A stretch of 8,428 nt of DNA, taken from assembly GCA_934667295.1 (NCBI GenBank), contig CAKULR010000067.1, positions 1 through 8,428 on the forward strand, given 5' to 3'. The translations under genes and the position numbers were made by a program. The number at the start of each line of letters is the position of its first letter. Position 1 is the first letter of the stretch. Shown here piece by piece: positions 1 to 4,242 of the stretch. The stretch is from an uncultured Kiritimatiellota bacterium. Its GTDB lineage: Bacteria; Verrucomicrobiota; Kiritimatiellia; RFP12; UBA1067. The notes under the pieces were generated by a model. That model did not search any database and had not been told where the DNA came from. It saw only the letters and a list, made by a program, of their open reading frames with translations.

Positions 1-897
1 CCGCACGACCGCGTGAAGAAGACGCCGCTCACCTCGTTCGATTCCGCCGCGCTCCTGCGCGTGATCGGCCTGGCCGACGGCGAGGGGCGCATCCGCGCCT
101 CCATGCGCGGCAAGTACGACCAGGTGAACGAATTCCTCAAGGTCGTCGAGGAGGTCGTGAAGGGGGCGGGCGGCGAACAGTCCGCCCAGCCGTTCACCGT
201 CGTCGACTGCGGTTGCGGGAAGGCCTACCTGACGCTTGCGCTTTATTTCTACCTGGCGCACGGGCTGGGATTCCGGAACGTGTGCGTGGTGGGCATCGAC
301 CGACGGGCGGACGTCATCGCGGCGGCGGTGAAGATGGCGGAGCAGCTGGATGTCGCGGACCGGGTGTGCTTCATCCAGAGCGACCTCGCGTCCTGCGACC
401 TGACCCGGCTCTCCCGGCAGCCCGACGCCCCGGCTTCCAAGCCCCTCTCCCGCGTCGACATGGTCATCTCGCTCCACGCCTGCGACACGGCGACGGACGA
501 GGCGCTGGCGAAGGGCGTGGAGTGGAAGGCCCGCTACATCCTCTCGGCCCCCTGCTGCCAGCACGAACTGCAGAAGACGATCGGCGCGAGCGCGAATGCG
601 GCCTTTGCGGGCGTGCTGCGCCACGGCATCCTGCGCGAGCGGTTCTGCGACATCCTCACGGATGCGTTCCGCGCGATGATCCTGCGCATCCTCGGCTTCA
701 AGACCCAGGTGGTCGAGTTCGTGTCGCCGGACGCCACGGCGCGCAACATCCTCCTCCGCGCGGAGTACGGCGTCAAGCCCGGGCAGGGCGGGACCGTGGC
801 GGAATACCTGAACCTGCGCGATTTCTGGCACGTCACGCCGTGGCTGGAGACGCGCCTGGCGAAGATGCTCGAAAAACACCTGACGAGGTACGAATAG
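1..897 (+). CDS. Class I SAM-dependent methyltransferase, Methyltransf_32-like (5' end outside window)
   Basis: The product probably transfers a methyl group from S-adenosylmethionine; the substrate is unknown and may be RNA or protein. Counting from the GTG at 13, the SAM-binding loop is DCGCGKAYL (about 65-73) and the acidic end of strand 2 is GIDRR (94-98). Family-specific blocks follow: LHACDTATD (154-162), APCCQHEL (179-186) and RERFCDILTDAFRA (208-221). These match the bacterial Methyltransf_32 type, which is distantly related to eukaryotic GSTCD/METTL25 proteins. The frame is open from base 1, and the four codons before the GTG read PHDR, continuing into VKK. Family members carry an HDxKK-like motif there, so I think the GTG is internal and the gene starts upstream of the window. 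The stop is TAG at 895-897. The next gene starts 1 nt later, which suggests translational coupling. I am sure of the fold class and unsure of the substrate. Confidence 0.88.
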   Translation, partial: PHDRVKKTPLTSFDSAALLRVIGLADGEGRIRASMRGKYDQVNEFLKVVEEVVKGAGGEQSAQPFTVVDCGCGKAYLTLALYFYLAHGLGFRNVCVVGIDRRADVIAAAVKMAEQLDVADRVCFIQSDLASCDLTRLSRQPDAPASKPLSRVDMVISLHACDTATDEALAKGVEWKARYILSAPCCQHELQKTIGASANAAFAGVLRHGILRERFCDILTDAFRAMILRILGFKTQVVEFVSPDATARNILLRAEYGVKPGQGGTVAEYLNLRDFWHVTPWLETRLAKMLEKHLTRYE

Positions 898-898
898 C

Positions 899-1150
899 AT
901 GCCGATGTACGTCTACGAGGCGCGGGAACCCGCGCGGGGCTGCGCGCAGTGCGCGCGGGGATTCGAGATCATGCAGTCGATCCACGACCCGAAGCTGACG
1001 GTCTGCCCCGCCTGCGGCGCGGCGGTCTACCGCGTCATCCAGGCGCCGGGGCTTGGCCGTTCGGAGACCGACCTCCACTACCGCGCCAAGCGCGCGGGGT
1101 TCAAGTGCCTGAAGAAGGTGACGAAGGGCGAATACGAGCCGCTGTACTGA
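899..1150 (+). CDS. FmdB-type small zinc-ribbon protein
   Basis: This is an 83-residue protein that opens MPMYVYEA, the usual opening of the FmdB/CxxC-CxxC regulatory-type zinc-ribbon family (normally MPxYxYxC). Two cysteine pairs, CAQC (15-18) and CPAC (36-39), form the zinc site. They are separated by the usual FEIMQSIHDP-like stretch and followed by VYRVIQAPG, which matches the family's 'vxRvisap' segment. The C-terminal half (LHYRAKRAGFKCLKKVTKGEYEPLY) is lysine- and tyrosine-rich without a recognised domain. The cellular role of the family is poorly known: FmdB was named from a methylotroph amidase operon, and most members are hypothetical regulators. A GAGG at 885-888 lies 10 nt before the ATG, inside the upstream gene. 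The gene sits between a methyltransferase and a secreted protein and is probably co-transcribed with both. Confidence 0.85.
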   Translation: MPMYVYEAREPARGCAQCARGFEIMQSIHDPKLTVCPACGAAVYRVIQAPGLGRSETDLHYRAKRAGFKCLKKVTKGEYEPLY

Positions 1151-1160
1151 GGGGGACTGC

Positions 1161-2543
1161 GTGAGAACTTCGAGAAGGTTGTGCGGCGTGCTTGCCCTGC
1201 TGTCCGTCGGCATGGTCGGGATGGCCCTGGCGGGCGTGGATCCGGCTTCGCTGGAATTTGCGCGCCTCGCGTCGCGGCGGTTCATGCTGGACAACGAGTT
1301 GACGCTCTGCGAATACGCGCCGAAGACGGCGGTCGCGGCGGACGTGCAGTACCCGGTGCTGACGAACGGCCTCACGGTCGTGGGCGGCTACTGGCCTGCG
1401 GCGCACTACCGCCTCCGCGTGGAACGTCTGCCGGCGGAACTCGCGTTCGCGACGAAGGAGGGCGCGTTGGCGCTGCGCTTCCCCGTGCGGGGGAAGGACC
1501 TGCCGCCGCCGCCGTTCGACTTTTCCGTCCTCATGACCGCCGGACACCGTCCGGCGGCCTTCGTGACGAAGGACGGCGCGACGCGCCTCGTGGAGATCGG
1601 CACGGTTCCGGAGGGCGTGAACCCGCGCCTCCAGGCGAATCTGCAGAAGTGGAAGTTCTGCGTCGGCGGCGGGGTCTCCGCCGCGCGCGCCTCGCTCTCG
1701 GCGGGAATCGGCCAGGCGGACGTGCGGTTCGTGACGACGGGGCGCGACAACGCGCTCTACTGGGAAGGGGATCGGGTCTTCTTCACCTTCAGCGCGCGCG
1801 GCTACGGCGCGTACCAGGCGGTGGCGAGCTTCAACCCGTCGCTCTTCGACGTGCGCCTCGAAGGGGTGGTCCTCTTCGACTACGGGGACGGCGAGCTGCG
1901 GAACGACCTCGCGAGCCACCTCTTCGACGCTGACGTGGACGGCTTCTGGAAGGGCTATGCGAGCAACTTCTCGACGGGGACGGACGCGCTCGGCGCGCGG
2001 CGGGAAGGGGGGCTCAACGCCGTGTGGAGCGAGCGGAACCCGCTCCACGGCCTCTCGGTGATGCGGGCGAAGAGCCTGGAGCTGAAGGGGATGAACGAAG
2101 ATCCCTGCGTGACGTGGGACGCGGAGGCGAAGCGGTGGTCGCTGCTCGTCTCGGAGTTCACGCCGAAGGGCATCCGGGCGTCCCTCCTCCAGTCCCGCGC
2201 GTGGGACGGTCCGTTCGTGAACGTGGCGGGTCCCGTCGCGCGCGACTCGACGGGTACGACGATCACGCGCATCGGCGGTGTGCGGTACTGTTTCGCGGGC
2301 AGCGCGGACCGGGCGTGCTACGTCTACTCCTATCCCGACCTGAAGATGCGCGGGAAGCTGAAGTTCGACTTCCCGCCGTGGAGCGCGGGCTGTCCGAACG
2401 GGCGCGTCTGGCCCTGCGTGGCGGAGCTGCCGGACGGCTTCCCGTTCCGCTACCTGATGCTCACGATGGACCGGGCGAACTTCCCCGGCATGCCGAAGCC
2501 CAGCTGGACCTACGGCGGCCTCGTCCTCTACGGCGCGAATTGA
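1161..2543 (+). CDS. Secreted protein, predicted glycosidase-like beta-propeller
   Basis: The 460-residue product starts at GTG 1161, chosen because AGGGGG (1150-1155) lies 5 nt upstream and an N-terminal signal peptide follows directly: MRTSRR, a hydrophobic core to about residue 23, then ALAG with likely cleavage near 24-25. Export is therefore expected. Residues about 200-455 carry short strand-turn repeats typical of five-bladed glycosidase propellers (GH32/43/117-like), such as YWEGDRVFFTF (200-210), EDPCVTWDAEAKRWSLLVSEF (313-333) and YVYSYPDLKMRGKLKF (387-402). The C-terminal block from WPCVAELPDGFPFRY to WTYGGLVLYGA looks conserved, but I cannot name the family. The N-terminal 170 residues may form a separate beta domain. 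EDP-C near 313-316 could be a propeller acidic position, but I cannot assign catalytic residues. A role in polysaccharide binding or cleavage is inference. It is probably the last gene of the transcript before the tRNA. Confidence 0.7.
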   Translation: MRTSRRLCGVLALLSVGMVGMALAGVDPASLEFARLASRRFMLDNELTLCEYAPKTAVAADVQYPVLTNGLTVVGGYWPAAHYRLRVERLPAELAFATKEGALALRFPVRGKDLPPPPFDFSVLMTAGHRPAAFVTKDGATRLVEIGTVPEGVNPRLQANLQKWKFCVGGGVSAARASLSAGIGQADVRFVTTGRDNALYWEGDRVFFTFSARGYGAYQAVASFNPSLFDVRLEGVVLFDYGDGELRNDLASHLFDADVDGFWKGYASNFSTGTDALGARREGGLNAVWSERNPLHGLSVMRAKSLELKGMNEDPCVTWDAEAKRWSLLVSEFTPKGIRASLLQSRAWDGPFVNVAGPVARDSTGTTITRIGGVRYCFAGSADRACYVYSYPDLKMRGKLKFDFPPWSAGCPNGRVWPCVAELPDGFPFRYLMLTMDRANFPGMPKPSWTYGGLVLYGAN

Positions 2544-2584
2544 AATGAGGAAAATTTCGTCCGGCACGCATCCGTGAAATCGTG

Positions 2585-2590
2585 TATAAT
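2585..2590 (+). promoter_or_regulatory. -10 box of the tRNA-Ser promoter
   Basis: A perfect TATAAT lies 18 nt before the mature tRNA 5' end, which would start transcription near 2597 and leave a leader of about 10 nt. I see no good TTGACA-like -35 box at the expected distance (roughly 2561-2567 reads CCGGCAC). This local stretch is clearly more AT-rich than the coding DNA before it. Confidence 0.65.
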
Positions 2591-2607
2591 ATCCCCCGTT
2601 TTTCTTT

Positions 2608-2695
2608 GGAGGGATGGCAGAGTGGCTGAATGCACTGGTCTTGAAAACCGGCGAGCCGCAAGGCTTCGGGGGTTCGAATCCCTCTCCCTCCGCCA
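2608..2695 (+). tRNA. tRNA-Ser (anticodon UGA), CCA encoded
   Basis: This is a class II tRNA that can be folded by eye. The acceptor stem is GGAGGGA (2608-2614) with TCCCTCC (2685-2691). The discriminator base is G2692 and the CCA is encoded at 2693-2695. The anticodon stem is CTGGT/ACCGG around the loop CTTGAAA (2640-2646), giving the anticodon TGA at 2642-2644, which reads UCN serine codons. The long variable arm AGCC/GGCT (2654-2657 with 2662-2665) is the serine hallmark. The T arm is GGGGG/CCCTC around TTCGAAT (2673-2679). It closely resembles E. coli tRNA-Ser(UGA). It has its own -10 box upstream and a strong hairpin 10 nt downstream. Confidence 0.97.
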
Positions 2696-2704
2696 ATCTG
2701 TATA

Positions 2705-2743
2705 ACCGTTCGCCTTGCTCTTGGAGAGAGCGGGGCGAACGGT
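2705..2743 (+). terminator. Long hairpin downstream of tRNA-Ser (possible terminator or processing signal)
   Basis: ACCGTTCGCC (2705-2714) pairs perfectly with GGCGAACGGT (2734-2743). The stem continues through two T-G wobbles into GCTCT/AGAGC (2717-2721 with 2727-2731), giving about 17 pairs around the loop TGGAG. It starts 10 nt after the tRNA CCA. The position suits an end-of-transcript structure, but no T tract follows (AAGTGCTTAT), so a classical intrinsic terminator is not proven. Confidence 0.55.
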
Positions 2744-2960
2744 AAGTGCTTATAGCGGATATTTCGCGTGGTTTTTGTGAATGTTTCAGGTACACGGATT
2801 TTACGGCGCGGTGTGTGGGAGAGAGGATTCTGGGCGACCAGGGGACGATTCTCCGCTTTCTCTTTGATTCTCTGCTCTGATGCAGAGAGTGCGTCAAACC
2901 CTTCTAATGAGGGATTGGTTCCACATTCCCATTGCTGGCCTGGGTCAATAGGGGTACGAA
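2744..2960. other. Intergenic, lower-GC DNA without a recognised gene
   Basis: This stretch is visibly less GC-rich than the neighbouring genes. I find no reading frame with family character or a ribosome binding site, and no match I recognise to 6S, SRP, RNase P or tmRNA cores. The only clear local structure is a small hairpin, TCTCTGC (2869-2875) with GCAGAGA (2882-2888), which can be widened by one wobble and one A-T pair. A GTG-initiated frame at 2768-3070 runs through it and across the REP-like hairpin, and it does not look like a protein. Confidence 0.5.
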
Positions 2961-2986
2961 GCGGGAGGGACGCGCTTGTCGCGTCC
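2961..2986 (+). repeat. REP-like hairpin, copy 1
   Basis: The element reads GCGGGAGGGACGCG, a CTTGT loop, then CGCGTCC. GGACGCG (2968-2974) pairs with CGCGTCC (2980-2986), a perfect 7-bp stem with a 5-nt loop. The left flank GCGGGAG recurs, in the opposite orientation, beside a second hairpin at 3233-3260. The combination of conserved flank, conserved outer stem and variable inner stem is typical of REP elements mobilised by RAYT transposases. No such transposase gene lies in this window. Confidence 0.6.
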
Positions 2987-3086
2987 GTCATCATCCGTCT
3001 GGAGAACTGGCCATGGGGGGAGTCCACCGAAGATGAGATTTCAATGCGGAGGAAAAACTGTACAGCATGATGATTCTATAACTTGT

Positions 3087-3116
3087 GAATAACACATAGG
3101 ATTGTGAGTGTTATTC
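3087..3116. repeat. Inverted repeat, 9-bp stem
   Basis: GAATAACAC (3087-3095) is the exact reverse complement of GTGTTATTC (3108-3116), with a 12-nt spacer. It is AT-rich and lies between the two REP-like elements. It could be a protein-binding site or a weak transcription stop; only GTTT follows, so terminator function is uncertain. Confidence 0.45.
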
Positions 3117-3198
3117 GTTTATGCAGGGGTATACCATGTTTTCATCGCTGCTTGACCGGAATGTGGGATTTCGCTTCGGAACGCTCTGGCGGCCGCGC

Positions 3199-3215
3199 GG
3201 GAACGTGACCTTCCC
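3199..3215. repeat. Short hairpin next to REP-like copy 2
   Basis: GGGAA (3199-3203) and TTCCC (3211-3215) pair around a 7-nt loop, 18 nt upstream of the second REP-like hairpin. A similar GTGGGAAC string follows that hairpin at about 3260-3267. This short structure may therefore belong to a larger composite element. Confidence 0.35.
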
Positions 3216-3232
3216 GGACGGATACCGTGGCA

Positions 3233-3260
3233 GGACGCAATGAATTGCGTCCCTCCCGCG
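3233..3260 (-). repeat. REP-like hairpin, copy 2 (inverted relative to copy 1)
   Basis: GGACGCAA (3233-3240) pairs with TTGCGTCC (3245-3252) around a TGAA loop, an 8-bp perfect stem. The right flank CTCCCGC is the reverse complement of the GCGGGAG flank of the copy at 2961-2986, so the two elements face each other about 250 nt apart. The outer GGACGC/GCGTCC pairs are shared while the inner bases differ. Confidence 0.6.
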
Positions 3261-3271
3261 TGGGAACCCTA

Positions 3272-3301
3272 TTTCAGTGCCATGCGTTTCAGCGCCACGC
3301 G
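3272..3301. repeat. Tandem 15-bp direct repeat, two copies
   Basis: TTTCAGTGCCATGCG (3272-3286) is followed immediately by TTTCAGCGCCACGCG (3287-3301). The copies differ at two positions, both T to C. Confidence 0.6.
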
Positions 3302-3308
3302 CCGAGGG

Positions 3309-3331
3309 CGGCGCGGGTACTTCGCGCGCCG
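3309..3331. repeat. GC-rich hairpin
   Basis: CGGCGCG (3309-3315) is the reverse complement of CGCGCCG (3325-3331), with a 9-nt loop. It lies between the 15-bp tandem and the 35-37-bp tandem. In DNA this GC-rich, some such pairing is expected by chance. Confidence 0.35.
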
Positions 3332-3336
3332 GGCCG

Positions 3337-3419
3337 ACGTGTGGGGGGGAAGCGGACGCACATGGGGATGTACACGTGTGGGGGAAGCGGACGCACATGG
3401 GGACGTACACGTGTGGGGG
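3337..3419. repeat. Tandem 35-37-bp repeat, about 2.3 copies
   Basis: Unit 1 (3337-3373, 37 nt) and unit 2 (3374-3408, 35 nt) both read ACGTGT, a G run, AAGCGGACGCACATGGGGA, T or C, then GTAC. A third copy begins ACGTGTGGGGG and breaks off at 3419. The units differ by the G run (7 versus 5) and one T/C change. Each junction forms the 8-bp palindrome ACACGTGT (3372-3379 and 3407-3414). The unit lengths are not multiples of three, which argues against coding. The array ends 20 nt before the -10 box of the downstream operon, so a regulatory role is possible but inferred. Confidence 0.8.
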
Positions 3420-3435
3420 CGGGTGGCGGTAAATG

Positions 3436-3444
3436 TGGTATACT
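3436..3444 (+). promoter_or_regulatory. Extended -10 promoter for the SGNH-dnaE-ybeY operon
   Basis: TGGTATACT matches the extended -10 form TGnTATAAT with one mismatch in the hexamer (3439-3444). Transcription would start near 3451, about 42 nt before the SGNH start codon. No -35 box is visible at the usual spacing (G-rich, about 3416-3421), which fits an extended -10 promoter or an activator-dependent one fed by the upstream tandem repeats. Confidence 0.5.
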
Positions 3445-3478
3445 GTAGGGGTCACATGAAACTGTAGGGGCACATGAA
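3442..3478 (+). repeat. Tandem 18/19-bp repeat carrying AGGGG-ATG modules in the leader
   Basis: ACTGTAGGGGTCACATGAA (3442-3460) is followed directly by the same sequence lacking one T (3461-3478). Each copy contains a purine-rich AGGGG 3-4 nt before an ATG. The first ATG (3456) opens the frame M-K-L-stop (3456-3467). The second (3474) opens M-K-I-G-V-stop (3474-3491), which ends 1 nt before the SGNH start at 3493. The repeat pair lies in the predicted 5' untranslated leader. Confidence 0.6.
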
Positions 3479-3492
3479 GATTGGAGTTTGAG

Positions 3493-4233
3493 ATGAAGAA
3501 GATGCTGATGGTGGTTCTGGCCGTGGTGGCCGGGATGGCGGGGGCGAACGACTTCCAGGCGAACCCGGTGCCGGCGCTGGGGCAGAACGCGCGGAACCAG
3601 ACGACGTTCGATGCGGCGAAGAAAGGGCCGCGTGTCCTCTTCGTGGGGAACTCGATCACGCTGCACGGGCCGCGTCCGCAGATCGGCTGGACGAACAACT
3701 GGGGCATGGCGGCGAGCGCGCGCGACAGGGACTACGTGCATCTCCTCCAGAAGAAGATCGCCGCCGCGCAGCCCGAGGCGCAGTGCTGCCTCCTCCAGGT
3801 GGCGGGCTCGTTCGAGCGGTCGTTCTTCAAGCCGGACTGGAACTGCGAGAGGAACTTCGCCTGGGCGCGCGCGTTCAAGCCGGACGTGATCGTGCTCTTC
3901 TTCGGCGCGAACGTGCCGAAGGACTACGACGCGGGGAAGATGGACCCGGCCCGTACCTTCGGCGCGGCGTTGGAGGCCTTCCTCGACTACCTCGACCCCG
4001 ACCGGCGCGCGCTCGTGCTGATGTCCCAGGGCTTCTACGTGCGGCCGAAGCTCGACGGCGAGAAGGAGGCCGTCGCGCGGAAGCGGGGCTGCACGTTCGT
4101 GAACCTGGAGGACATCCGCTCCCGCGCGGACGCGCATGGCCGCTACAACCATCCGGGCGACCTCGGCATGCAGCTGATCGCGGACCGCTTCTGGGAGAAG
4201 ATGGCGGACCGCGTGCGGACGTTCGGGCGGTAG
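3493..4233 (+). CDS. Secreted SGNH/GDSL-family hydrolase
   Basis: The 246-residue product is probably an exported esterase or carbohydrate deacetylase. I chose ATG 3493 over an in-frame TTG at 3481 because GGAG (3483-3486) sits 6 nt upstream and the product then begins with a clean signal peptide: MKK, a hydrophobic core, and cleavage near AGA-ND (about 18-19). Block I is GNSIT with nucleophile Ser54, replacing the classic GDSIT. WGMAASARDRDYVHLL (about 70-85) is a segment I associate with SGNH proteins of Bacteroidetes and Verrucomicrobia-like bacteria. Block III is FFGAN with oxyanion Asn140. Block V is NHPGDLGM with His220; the usual Asp three residues before the His is Arg here. The substrate is unknown. 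The gene ends 9 nt before dnaE, which implies co-transcription although no functional link is obvious. Confidence 0.85.
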   Translation: MKKMLMVVLAVVAGMAGANDFQANPVPALGQNARNQTTFDAAKKGPRVLFVGNSITLHGPRPQIGWTNNWGMAASARDRDYVHLLQKKIAAAQPEAQCCLLQVAGSFERSFFKPDWNCERNFAWARAFKPDVIVLFFGANVPKDYDAGKMDPARTFGAALEAFLDYLDPDRRALVLMSQGFYVRPKLDGEKEAVARKRGCTFVNLEDIRSRADAHGRYNHPGDLGMQLIADRFWEKMADRVRTFGR

Positions 4234-4242
4234 AGCGGCACC

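Noticed and set aside
2542..2558. Intrinsic terminator after the propeller gene
   Set aside because: GAAAT/ATTTC forms only a 5-bp AT-rich stem with no T tract, which is too weak to call.
1101..2897. A 598-codon minus-strand frame covering the propeller gene and the tRNA
   Set aside because: It is antisense to a gene with a signal peptide and family-like motifs. The part over the tRNA gives the familiar artefact peptide that arises from translating tRNA-Ser antisense.
2461..3027. A 188-codon minus-strand frame
   Set aside because: It runs through tRNA-Ser in antisense (GRGIRTPEALRLAGF-type artefact), the hairpin and the REP-like element, with no ribosome binding site or domain.
2768..3070. 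A 100-codon + strand frame starting at GTG
   Set aside because: It has no convincing ribosome binding site, and its middle (GRDALVASV) is just the translation of the REP-like hairpin. No protein-like pattern is visible.
2685..3260. tRNA-Ser 3' end as an attachment site for an integrated element
   Set aside because: I looked for a second copy of the tRNA 3' end downstream and found only a chance TCCCTCC match (3250-3256). There is no integrase gene in the window.
3337..3419. A short CRISPR array
   Set aside because: The repeats are directly adjacent with no unique spacers between them, and no cas gene is present.
3240..3467. A 75-codon + strand frame with an ATG start and AGGA upstream
   Set aside because: It crosses the REP-like hairpin and three tandem repeats whose units are not multiples of three, so its sequence is dictated by repeats. 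The composition (Arg, Gly, Trp) is unlike the neighbouring proteins.
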